Positions 34,347 through 43,151 of a stretch of DNA of 64,000 nt are shown piece by piece. Every line of letters begins with the position of its first letter. The stretch's first letter is position 1. Source of the stretch: Shewanella sp. (GTDB taxonomy: Bacteria > Pseudomonadota > Gammaproteobacteria > Enterobacterales > Shewanellaceae); NCBI RefSeq assembly GCF_013214165.1, contig NZ_JABSSM010000001.1, positions 62,001 to 126,000 of the forward strand, in the 5' to 3' direction. The notes below the pieces were generated by a model, which saw only the letters and a list, made by a program, of their open reading frames with translations, was not told the DNA's origin and made no database searches. Position numbers and translations under genes: made by a program.

Positions 34347-36327
34347 GTTTTCTTCCGCCGAGGGGCCTCAAACTGAAACCAGTGGTCTTAAGATCGATCT
34401 GGAGCTGCTTTGGTCCCAATTAAAAGGCAAAATATGGTTACCATTTCTGGTGGCCATATTGTGCGGCGCCACGACTCTACTGTTAACTAAATATTTTATA
34501 AAAGATAGCTGGAAAGCCAACACCATCATCATCCGCCATCAGAAGAATATGTCCTCACAAGCTGACATCCCCTACCTGTATCTGCAAATTGACTTCAACA
34601 CCATAATGCAAACGATATTGGTTCGGGATCATCTGCTTAGGGTTATCGAGCGCTTGGAGCTCTCCCTCACACCCGAGGACTTGTACAACAGCATCAATAT
34701 CAGCCGGGGCAATCGCTCAGATATTATCAATATCGCCGCTGTCTGGCACCAGCCAGAAATGGCAGTCAAGATGTCGGACACTGTCAGTGCGGTCTTTCTT
34801 GAATCCTATTCCAGCGTACAAAACTCTGCCGCACAAAAGGTGAATACCTACTTCCTCAATGAGCTTTCAGCAAGCCGCCAAGCACTCATAGCGGCACAGC
34901 AAGCAGAGTCCGACTTCAGGCAGCAACACCAGTTGTTGTCATTTGACGAACAGATGGCATCGAACTACCAGAAAATACAGACGTTAGAAATTAAATACAT
35001 CGAAAGCCAGGTAGCCACTGACGAAAAAAGAGCCAAGTTAAAAGCGACAATCTCAAAGCTCACCACCATTCCAAAGGAGATCCCACTGGAAACCATGGTT
35101 GCCGGTACCGCGGTAAGCCGTATCAATGGACTACGTGAGAATCTACAACTGCTCAAACTGAAATACACCTCACAAAACCCTAAAGTCATGGCAATGGAAC
35201 AAAAAATTTCCACCCTGCAGAGTAATTCCGACAACACGTCTGTTACCGGCCAGGCCAGCACAAAAATCTATGGTCAAAACCCCCTTTATCTGGAGCTAGA
35301 GTTGGAGAAGATCCATTATGAGTTTGACCTTTATGTCTCTGATCAGTCACTAGCCGGTTATCGCCTTGGCATTAATAATACCAAGGCCAGTCTGCAGCGA
35401 CTCAGTGCCCTAAGACAAGACCATCAGCGTCATCAGGACCAAATAAATGAATATCGTCATCTGGTCAGCACATTGGAAGGCAGGGTCACCGATTCTAAGC
35501 TCGCGTTAGAGTCGAATATCAGTGACTTTGAAATCATCGAAAACGCGCTGCCGCCAAAATATCCTGAGCGCTCGTATCGTAAACTCATTGCCGTCGCGGC
35601 AGGCATATTTGGCTTTACCATTAGCGCACTGGTACTGATCGCTAGAGTCATTTTCGATCCAAGAGTGAAAACCCGCGATGACCTAGACGGCAAACGTTTA
35701 ATCGGTGTCCTTCCCGATAAAGACACAGTCGAAGAATGCCACTATTACAGCGCATTTCAGGGCCTATTTAGCAACCTTGAACAACTTCGAAGTGAGAGTG
35801 GCAATCAAAGTAAACTCATCACCTTAAGTAGCACTCACCAGCATGAAGGTAAATCCACCATCGCCAATGCCCTCACAGATATTTACCTGCGTCAGGGCAA
35901 GCGCGTTCTGTATATTGAGTCAGTTGAAGAAGGCGACAACGTCGATGAGGCCGTACTCAATCCCTTCATCTACGGAAAAGAGTCCCAATGGCAGCCACTC
36001 AATATTGCCGATAATATCGATCATGCTTACTTCGTTTACGATCAAGACATATATTTAAATTATCTGGATAAAGCCAGTTTCGACGTGACTATCAAGGCGA
36101 TATCTCAGGACTATGATGTCGTTATCTGGGAGCTTTTTCCTGCCCAGCGCCATTTGCAACTCTACAGCGTGATCAATAACTCCCCTGCCGCGATTCTGTT
36201 AATAGCAAAAAGCCTATTTACGCGAAAAGACAAGCTTAATAGAGTGAGCAACTACTTGAGCGAAAAGAATATTAAGCCCATAGGGATCATACTCACCCAA
36301 GTACCTAAGGACATCTACCATGCCTAA
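34330..36327 (+). CDS. Wzz-domain chain-length/BY-kinase-like polysaccharide protein with degenerate ATPase motifs
   Basis: N-terminal TM and Wzz region, coiled coil, second TM, then LITLSSTHQHEGKSTIANALTDIYLRQGKRVLYIESVEEGDN ... YDVVIWELFP. Confidence 0.85.
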   Translation: MNSVPEFSSAEGPQTETSGLKIDLELLWSQLKGKIWLPFLVAILCGATTLLLTKYFIKDSWKANTIIIRHQKNMSSQADIPYLYLQIDFNTIMQTILVRDHLLRVIERLELSLTPEDLYNSINISRGNRSDIINIAAVWHQPEMAVKMSDTVSAVFLESYSSVQNSAAQKVNTYFLNELSASRQALIAAQQAESDFRQQHQLLSFDEQMASNYQKIQTLEIKYIESQVATDEKRAKLKATISKLTTIPKEIPLETMVAGTAVSRINGLRENLQLLKLKYTSQNPKVMAMEQKISTLQSNSDNTSVTGQASTKIYGQNPLYLELELEKIHYEFDLYVSDQSLAGYRLGINNTKASLQRLSALRQDHQRHQDQINEYRHLVSTLEGRVTDSKLALESNISDFEIIENALPPKYPERSYRKLIAVAAGIFGFTISALVLIARVIFDPRVKTRDDLDGKRLIGVLPDKDTVEECHYYSAFQGLFSNLEQLRSESGNQSKLITLSSTHQHEGKSTIANALTDIYLRQGKRVLYIESVEEGDNVDEAVLNPFIYGKESQWQPLNIADNIDHAYFVYDQDIYLNYLDKASFDVTIKAISQDYDVVIWELFPAQRHLQLYSVINNSPAAILLIAKSLFTRKDKLNRVSNYLSEKNIKPIGIILTQVPKDIYHA

Positions 36328-37393
36328 TTTTATCCTGTTCACTAGATTACTTGCACTGACGCTTCTGTTATCGAGCTGCGCCAGCCGAGACCCCACTAGT
36401 AACCCGCCCCTTGAATTACCCTTAGTACTGCAAAAAATAGCTGATGTAGAGACCTTAGACGAACCAGCACATATTTCCCTGCAACGCCGAGAGCAAGAAT
36501 TAACCGAGTTACACCAGGTGAAACCCGGTACTTATGAAATTTCAGCCGGGGATAAATTTAATGTCTTTGTTTATGGCGAGCCTGATTTAGACAGTAAACA
36601 GGCGATAGTAAAACTCGATGGTAGCCTGACTTTTAAACTCATTGGTGATGTACAAATTGCGGGGAAAACCGTGCCACAGGCCACAGCCCTAATTGAGAAA
36701 GAATTACAGCGTTATATTCACTTTCCTAAGGTGACCCTGATGCCATACGACATGCGTAGTGCATCCATCACCATCATAGGTAAAGTCATTCACCCCGGCG
36801 TATATTACTTCGATGGTTCACTGAGAGCCGCCGAAGCCATTGGCCTAGCAGGCGGGTTCTCCACGGGTGTCTTTGATGACAATACCATCGAATTAGCGGA
36901 TCTAGAACACTCCTATATCCAGCGAGGGGAATACTTATTACCCGTTGATTTAACTAAGCTTATACGTAAAGGAAACATGCATCACAATGTCCCCTTAGTG
37001 GACGGGGATTACGTTTATATTGCCTCCTCCATGAGTCAGGAAGTTTTTATCACAGGTGAAGTGAATAAGCCTAGCTATTATGGCTACAGTGAACGCATGA
37101 CCCTAGCGCGCCTGGTATCGAGAGCGGAAGGCCTATTACTTACCGCCAATAGCCATGTGCTGGTGATCCGCGGCAACATCAAACACCCCCTGGTCTATAA
37201 GGTCAACATAGACAAGATCCTCAACGGAGAAACCCGCGACTTTTTAATTCAACCCAACGATTTGGTTTATGTGCCCAAGAGTATGATCGGCTCGTGGAAT
37301 GCATTACTCAGTCAGTTAATGCCAACGCTGGAAACCATGCTGACAGGCTTATTACTCGAACACAGAGTAAGCGACTTACAAAGTCGTAATTAA
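36320..37393 (+). CDS. Polysaccharide export outer-membrane lipoprotein, Wza-like
   Basis: LALTLLLSSCAS lipobox; YEISAGDKFNVFVYGEPDLDSKQAIVKLDGSLTFKLIGDVQIAGKTVPQA; SLBB-like VFITGEVNKPSYYGYSERMTLARLVSRAEGL. Confidence 0.92.
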   Translation: MPNFILFTRLLALTLLLSSCASRDPTSNPPLELPLVLQKIADVETLDEPAHISLQRREQELTELHQVKPGTYEISAGDKFNVFVYGEPDLDSKQAIVKLDGSLTFKLIGDVQIAGKTVPQATALIEKELQRYIHFPKVTLMPYDMRSASITIIGKVIHPGVYYFDGSLRAAEAIGLAGGFSTGVFDDNTIELADLEHSYIQRGEYLLPVDLTKLIRKGNMHHNVPLVDGDYVYIASSMSQEVFITGEVNKPSYYGYSERMTLARLVSRAEGLLLTANSHVLVIRGNIKHPLVYKVNIDKILNGETRDFLIQPNDLVYVPKSMIGSWNALLSQLMPTLETMLTGLLLEHRVSDLQSRN

Positions 37394-37404
37394 GGACAGC
37401 AGAC

Positions 37405-38760
37405 ATGACTGAGTTTAAGTACCTCATCTTCTTCATGACCTTAATAATAGGTGTACCTCTAGGTTACCTCTGCTGCCTGCATTCTAAAAATTGCGAGAAA
37501 TTAGTGTTCTTTCTGGTGATATTCTTTACCTGCGACATGGTCGATATCAACTTTGTCTCCATGGAGACCTATCGTGGCACGACTAGAGGATTTGAATTCG
37601 GCATGGTGGATATTTCACTGTATATTTTGCTGAGTTTAGTGCTTAATCGCAGGCATCAATTGCCCATCGACTGGTTTCCAATGGGCTCAAGTCTGTACCT
37701 GTTATATTTTCTATTTAGCCTGGCATCGATCATCAATGCCGATGTTGGGATCTATTCCGCCTTCGAAATTCTCAAGATGTGCCGTATGTATGTCTACTTC
37801 TGGACCATAGCAAATTACCTGAGAAATGAGCGGCAATTGCAGTGGCTGATGACCACCATCGGCGCCATTATCATCTACATCTTTCTCTCTGTCATGAAAC
37901 AAAAATATCTACTCGGCATGTTTCAATGTAAAGGCCCCTTTCCCCATCAAAACTCATTGGTGATGTATGTTTCAATCTTTGGCGCCATGGCCCATGCCTA
38001 TCTGCTCAATGTTGCCAGCAGCCGAAGTTGGTTTTGGTTCACCATCTTTGGTATGGCCTCTATCTGCATACTCGCCACACTCTCTCGCGCAGGCCTTGCC
38101 CTGTTTATTCTCAATAGTTTAATGGTGTTTTTCATCTCAGTCGTCAGTAAACAAAGCAATGCCAAGGTCAGAAAGCGTCACCTGATCTTACTGATCATCC
38201 TACCACTGGCGGGAACCCTAGTATTAATCAAGGCCTCAGACACCATTCTTGAACGATTCTTATCCGCTCCGGAAGAGTCAAAGATGGTGAGAATTCGACT
38301 CGCCAAAGCAGCGCTCTATATGGCCAATGACAAGGTGCTTGGTGTGGGCTTGAATAACTTCGCGCATAAGATCAATCCTCCCTATTCATACTCATCACAT
38401 ATCCCCATGGTCGACGAAAATGATCCCGATGAAAAACATGGTTTGGTGGAAACCGTTTACTTAATGATTGCAGCCGAAACAGGCTGGTTAAACCTGATTA
38501 TTTTTATCAGCTTGCTACTCTTTTTCTATACCAAAAACATCAACAATTATTTCCGATTGAAAGGCTCGCAGAGTCGCTATATCTGCATTGCCTTGATTGC
38601 TTCACTGACCTGTATCTATCTGCAGTCCACCTTAGAGTGGGTGCTGAAACAGACCAATAATTTTTATCAATTGATGTTGGTATTTGCACTTATTGCCACC
38701 ATGGACCGAATGATCCAAACAGGAGAGCTCAATGGCCAAGCCAAACGAAAGAGATGCTAA
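37405..38760 (+). CDS. O-antigen ligase/Wzy-like polytopic membrane protein
   Basis: Many TM stretches; CILATLSRAGLALFILN; large periplasmic-loop-like region before LVETVYLMIAAETGWL. Confidence 0.8.
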   Translation: MTEFKYLIFFMTLIIGVPLGYLCCLHSKNCEKLVFFLVIFFTCDMVDINFVSMETYRGTTRGFEFGMVDISLYILLSLVLNRRHQLPIDWFPMGSSLYLLYFLFSLASIINADVGIYSAFEILKMCRMYVYFWTIANYLRNERQLQWLMTTIGAIIIYIFLSVMKQKYLLGMFQCKGPFPHQNSLVMYVSIFGAMAHAYLLNVASSRSWFWFTIFGMASICILATLSRAGLALFILNSLMVFFISVVSKQSNAKVRKRHLILLIILPLAGTLVLIKASDTILERFLSAPEESKMVRIRLAKAALYMANDKVLGVGLNNFAHKINPPYSYSSHIPMVDENDPDEKHGLVETVYLMIAAETGWLNLIIFISLLLFFYTKNINNYFRLKGSQSRYICIALIASLTCIYLQSTLEWVLKQTNNFYQLMLVFALIATMDRMIQTGELNGQAKRKRC

Positions 38761-39139
38761 TTATTTTTATCAGCAGCTTTCTGCCGGTGTCAAAGCCGAC
38801 TTATCTCGCCAGCAAGGTGAGGAATTTCTGCGAGTATTAAACCGGGCAGTGTCCGTACCCAGTCAAAAACTACTCTCACTCCAGCTCAGCTTCTGGTGCT
38901 TCCGGCATTTCTATCTGGTGCTGTACTGGGGACTCGACTCTCGCGCCAGAGAACGCACCAGCGCCGTCCCTATCGTCAGCGGTTTACTCGCCAATGGCAC
39001 CCTTATTCTTTCCAAAGGAATATGTTTTATTCTGGCCAGTTTAATCATCTTCTGGGTGGCATACGAAATCAAATCCCTCCTCGGAGTCGACCTGTTTAAG
39101 AATTTTCACCTTGTCGATTTAATTAGGTCATTACTATGA
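38732..39139 (+). CDS. Small membrane protein of unknown function within the polysaccharide operon
   Basis: Overlaps upstream gene by 29 nt and next gene by ATGA; central and C-terminal TM segments. Confidence 0.7.
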   Translation: MAKPNERDANYFYQQLSAGVKADLSRQQGEEFLRVLNRAVSVPSQKLLSLQLSFWCFRHFYLVLYWGLDSRARERTSAVPIVSGLLANGTLILSKGICFILASLIIFWVAYEIKSLLGVDLFKNFHLVDLIRSLL

Positions 39140-40329
39140 AAAAACTCAATATCTTGATCATCAGTAACTACTACCCACCCTTTCACATTGGCGGTTATGA
39201 ACTCGCCTGTAGAGATACGGTGGAATTCTTAACTAAGAAAGGGCATAGGGTAACGGTACTGACTGGGAATAAAGGTCAGGGTACTCAATCAAGCATTCAG
39301 CAAATGGCAGCTGTCCATCGGGAGCTCTCTTATATTGATTATGATAACCCCAGCTATCGCCAACGAGCCGAGGTTGAAACGGCTAACTACCAAATCTGCC
39401 AAGAATATATTGAACAGGTATTACCCGACCTTATCTATCTGTGGAATCAGCAATACCTTTCTTTAGCACCATCACTTGCCAGCCAAAATAGTGGTATTGC
39501 TAAACTCTATGAAATTGGTGACTTTTGGCCCGCCGCTTATATTCGTCCAGGCTTTATTAATGCCCTAAAACGTAAGGTAAAACCTTGGCTACCGGGTCTG
39601 ATTGGCGGAAAGTTCGATTTTGGCCCCTGCATCGCTTGCTCTCACTGGTTGGGCAAAGCCATTAAAGAGCAGCTCAACGCCCGAAATGTAGCCGTCATAC
39701 ACAATGGTACTCAATTGGGCGCTGAGCCTCAAAGCAAGCGTCAGCAGCCTACTTCATTCCTGTTTTGTGGACGACTATGTCAAATCAAAGGAATAGAGCA
39801 AAGCCTACAGGCATTTAAATTATTGCTCGATAAATGCCCTAAAAAACCGCTGAGCCTAACCTGTATAGGCCCGATAGAGCCCAGTTACCAGCAGGTTATC
39901 GAACAGATGATCCACACCTTGCACCTAGGAGAGCATGTACAGATTTTACCTCCTACCGATGACATGAAGCAGGTCTATCAAGCACACCATGTGTTACTGA
40001 TGCCAACCTTGATGCCTGAGCCTTTTGGTCTGGTCATCATCGAAGCCATGGCCAATGGCTTGGCAGTCATCGCCAGTGACCGTTTCGGGCCGGCCGAGAT
40101 AATTAATCAGCATAAGCTGGGCATTTTGATCGACCCAGAGGACCCTATCGCCATAGCCGATGCCATGGCACAGCTTATCGACGACCCTGCCCGTTATAAT
40201 GACATGACTAAAGCCGGCTATCAGCATGTCGACGCTCACTTTCGACTGGAGAGCGTCAAGGCGAAAGTGGAACAAGTTCTGCTCCAAACGGTGGAGGATC
40301 ATGCATTATGCCTCGCACTAAACAATTAA
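39136..40329 (+). CDS. Glycosyltransferase, GT4-like
   Basis: ISNYYPPFHIGGYELACRDTVEFLTKKGHRVTVLTG; LMPTLMPEPFGLVIIEAMANGLAVIASDRFGPAEII. Confidence 0.92.
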   Translation: MKKLNILIISNYYPPFHIGGYELACRDTVEFLTKKGHRVTVLTGNKGQGTQSSIQQMAAVHRELSYIDYDNPSYRQRAEVETANYQICQEYIEQVLPDLIYLWNQQYLSLAPSLASQNSGIAKLYEIGDFWPAAYIRPGFINALKRKVKPWLPGLIGGKFDFGPCIACSHWLGKAIKEQLNARNVAVIHNGTQLGAEPQSKRQQPTSFLFCGRLCQIKGIEQSLQAFKLLLDKCPKKPLSLTCIGPIEPSYQQVIEQMIHTLHLGEHVQILPPTDDMKQVYQAHHVLLMPTLMPEPFGLVIIEAMANGLAVIASDRFGPAEIINQHKLGILIDPEDPIAIADAMAQLIDDPARYNDMTKAGYQHVDAHFRLESVKAKVEQVLLQTVEDHALCLALNN

Positions 40330-41843
40330 TTAAATTAACCGCGTCAAACTATTTGGCCACCATCATCAAGTTTGTGGTGATGGTGTACTTGACCCGGGAG
40401 ATGTTCCTCCTGTTACCCAAGGAGTCCTATGGTTTTTGGGCCTTGCTTTGGTCCATATTTGGCTACTCGGTGTTACTGGATCTGGGTTTTGGCATCGCCT
40501 TACAGAAAAAAACCAGTGAAGTATTGGTGCATCAAGATTGGAAAAGCTATAACCGCACGGCATCGACATTATTCGGCACTTATTTCTTATTAGGCTTTGT
40601 CATCGTGTTACTCACCTGCCTCAGTGCCCCATTTTTACATGTCATCTTTGTCTTTGAGCCGGGACAAGGGCTCATATACACCCAATGTTTTCTGCTGTTC
40701 GGTATCGGTACCGGCTTGCTTTTCCCCTTCGGCATATTTATGGAGGTGTTGCGCGGCGCTCTGTGCATCCAGATCCGCAATCGTATCGAGGTACTCAGAG
40801 ATATAGCCAACTGTATTGCCCTGGTGATAGCCCTCAGAATGCATGCCGACATACGTGTACTCGCCGTTATCGCAGTCACCAGTCAATGCTTAGCGAATAT
40901 TGCCATGTATATCGCCACCAAGCGTGCCTTGCCTCGCTTACGGCTCTCATGGCGTTTATACAGCCCAACAAAAATGGTCGAACTGATGAGCTTCTCACTC
41001 TGCGCCTATGTGATCACCATCAGTAACTTGATTGTTTTCAGAACCGACCAGATAGTCATCTCAGCCCTGGCTGGTGTAGGCCTAGTGGCCTACTACCACG
41101 TAACGACTCGTGTGGCCGAGATTTTCCGCTTGCTCTGCTCGCAAATACATGACCTGTTAGCCCCTATGTCTTCAAGCTTTAACGCCCAACAAGATCAACA
41201 GGCGTTACGCCAACTCTTACTCCGTAGCCAACGCTTTGTCTGTCTTATCGTGGTCTTACTCATTGTGCCTTCATGGTTTTTTATCGAAGATCTGCTGCGG
41301 ATCTGGCTCGAGATTGATAATCAACAAACCTTTTGGTGTGCACGGATTTTATTACTCAATATCGCCATTCTGGTTATTTATCGCAATACCACCAATCAAA
41401 TCTTACTCATGTGTGGTTACCAAAAACCCTTGATGTGGATAGGAATAACCGAATGCATCGCCAACCTGATACTAAGCTGTTTGCTGATACACCCCCTTGG
41501 CATCCTAGGTGTGGCTTTGGGCACACTCATTCCCAATATCCTATTGGCCATCTTCGTCAACATTCCCATGACAAGAAAATTCACTAACACATCACATTGG
41601 CAGTCCTACAAGCCACTGATTATCGTCGGCTTGACCGTTGGCCTGCCGTACGCCGCTGGGCTAGTCTTATTTGAGCAAGTGACAGCAAGTTATAACTCTC
41701 TGCTGCATATCATTGCGGTCAGCGTGATCTGCGCGATCCCGGCACTCTTTTCAGCCTACAAGTGTTGTCTGTCTGCCGGTGAGCGCCATCAATTGAAACG
41801 CATCATCAGTTCTATGCTGCCTAGCTGGCAGTTGAAATTGTAA
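40308..41843 (+). CDS. Wzx-like polysaccharide flippase (MATE/MVF-type)
   Basis: About 12-14 TM segments; LLDLGFGIALQKKTSEVL, FRTDQIVISALAGVGLVAYYHVTTRVAEI. Confidence 0.85.
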   Translation: MPRTKQLIKLTASNYLATIIKFVVMVYLTREMFLLLPKESYGFWALLWSIFGYSVLLDLGFGIALQKKTSEVLVHQDWKSYNRTASTLFGTYFLLGFVIVLLTCLSAPFLHVIFVFEPGQGLIYTQCFLLFGIGTGLLFPFGIFMEVLRGALCIQIRNRIEVLRDIANCIALVIALRMHADIRVLAVIAVTSQCLANIAMYIATKRALPRLRLSWRLYSPTKMVELMSFSLCAYVITISNLIVFRTDQIVISALAGVGLVAYYHVTTRVAEIFRLLCSQIHDLLAPMSSSFNAQQDQQALRQLLLRSQRFVCLIVVLLIVPSWFFIEDLLRIWLEIDNQQTFWCARILLLNIAILVIYRNTTNQILLMCGYQKPLMWIGITECIANLILSCLLIHPLGILGVALGTLIPNILLAIFVNIPMTRKFTNTSHWQSYKPLIIVGLTVGLPYAAGLVLFEQVTASYNSLLHIIAVSVICAIPALFSAYKCCLSAGERHQLKRIISSMLPSWQLKL

Positions 41844-41918
41844 ATCGAGCCAATACATGACTAGTATTTATCATAATTAGGTGAGTGAATTTTCAACATC
41901 TACTTTTGGAGCAAGAAT

Positions 41919-43151
41919 ATGACCAAAGGAACCATTATCAATATTCCCCGCAGATTCGTAAAAGATGAATGGGGCGGCACCGAAACCGTGATAACTGAAA
42001 CTGCACATCAGCTTAAATCTATCGGATACCAGCTTGAGAGCGTGACGACACTGGCCTTATCCAACAATAAGCATGAGTGTATTTTCGGCATTCCAGTTAA
42101 ACGTTTTGACTATAGTTATACTCGTCTAGGTCTATCGAAGAAGCATAGACTCCTGCTCGATAAACGCGGCGGGAATATGTTCTCACTGCCTCTGTTTTTT
42201 TATCTTATCTTCAGTAAAAATATCCGTGTTATCCACCTGCATACCATGGGCAGATTGGGGGCATTGGCCCGCATCGCCGCTCGACTGAAAGGTATCCCCT
42301 ATGTCGTCAGTATTCATGGCGGCTATTTGGGTCTGCCCAAAGAGCAACTAGACGATATGATGCTCCCCCTGAAAGGTAGCTTTAACTGGGGCAAACCCTT
42401 CGATCTCCTGATACGAAGCGCGAAGGTGATAGAAGGTGCAGACGCCGTTATATGCGTAGGGGAAAACGAGCGGGAGAAGATAGCGGCAAAATATCCCCAA
42501 CAAAAAGTGATCTATTTACCCAATGGCGTTGACCAGCAAAGATTTGCCTCGGGTGATGCATGCGCATTTATTAACCAGTACCATTTCACCGAATCCGACA
42601 AGATAATCTTGTGCGTCAGTAGTTTTACCCCGCAAAAAAACCAAGCAAGCTTACTCAGGGCTTTTGCCAAAGCACACCAGCACTCCCCTGAGTTAAAACT
42701 GGTGTTAATTGGCGTTATTTATGATCAGGACTATTTTGACCTTTTACAGAGCCTACGGACTGAGTTCAAACTGCAGCAAGATGTTCGCTTTATCATCAAC
42801 CTGAAATTCGATGACCCTAGCTTAGCCAATGCCTATGCCGCCGCAGAACTGTTTGTATTGCCTAGCCTCTATGAACCCTTCGGCATTGTCGTGCTTGAAG
42901 CCTGGGCATCTGGCACTCCAGTCCTTTGTGGTAATGTCGGAGGATTACCTTCTTTTGTAACAAACGGCGAAAATGGCTTGTTCTTTGACGTTGAGTCTGT
43001 GGACTGCCTCTGCCTAGAAATGACCAAGATCTTACGCGATAAGGTGCTCTATAAGTACATTCAAGCTCATGCCCTCAAAGCCGTCGAAACCTACTCATGG
43101 CAAGCCATATCCAAACGTCTGGCGAACCTGTATGAAGAAATTTCATCATGA
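41919..43151 (+). CDS. Glycosyltransferase, GT4-like, EWGG-type N-terminus
   Basis: RRFVKDEWGGTETVITETAHQL, PYVVSIHGGYLGLPKEQ, LPSLYEPFGIVVLEAWASGTPVLCGNVGGLPSFV. Confidence 0.93.
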   Translation: MTKGTIINIPRRFVKDEWGGTETVITETAHQLKSIGYQLESVTTLALSNNKHECIFGIPVKRFDYSYTRLGLSKKHRLLLDKRGGNMFSLPLFFYLIFSKNIRVIHLHTMGRLGALARIAARLKGIPYVVSIHGGYLGLPKEQLDDMMLPLKGSFNWGKPFDLLIRSAKVIEGADAVICVGENEREKIAAKYPQQKVIYLPNGVDQQRFASGDACAFINQYHFTESDKIILCVSSFTPQKNQASLLRAFAKAHQHSPELKLVLIGVIYDQDYFDLLQSLRTEFKLQQDVRFIINLKFDDPSLANAYAAAELFVLPSLYEPFGIVVLEAWASGTPVLCGNVGGLPSFVTNGENGLFFDVESVDCLCLEMTKILRDKVLYKYIQAHALKAVETYSWQAISKRLANLYEEISS

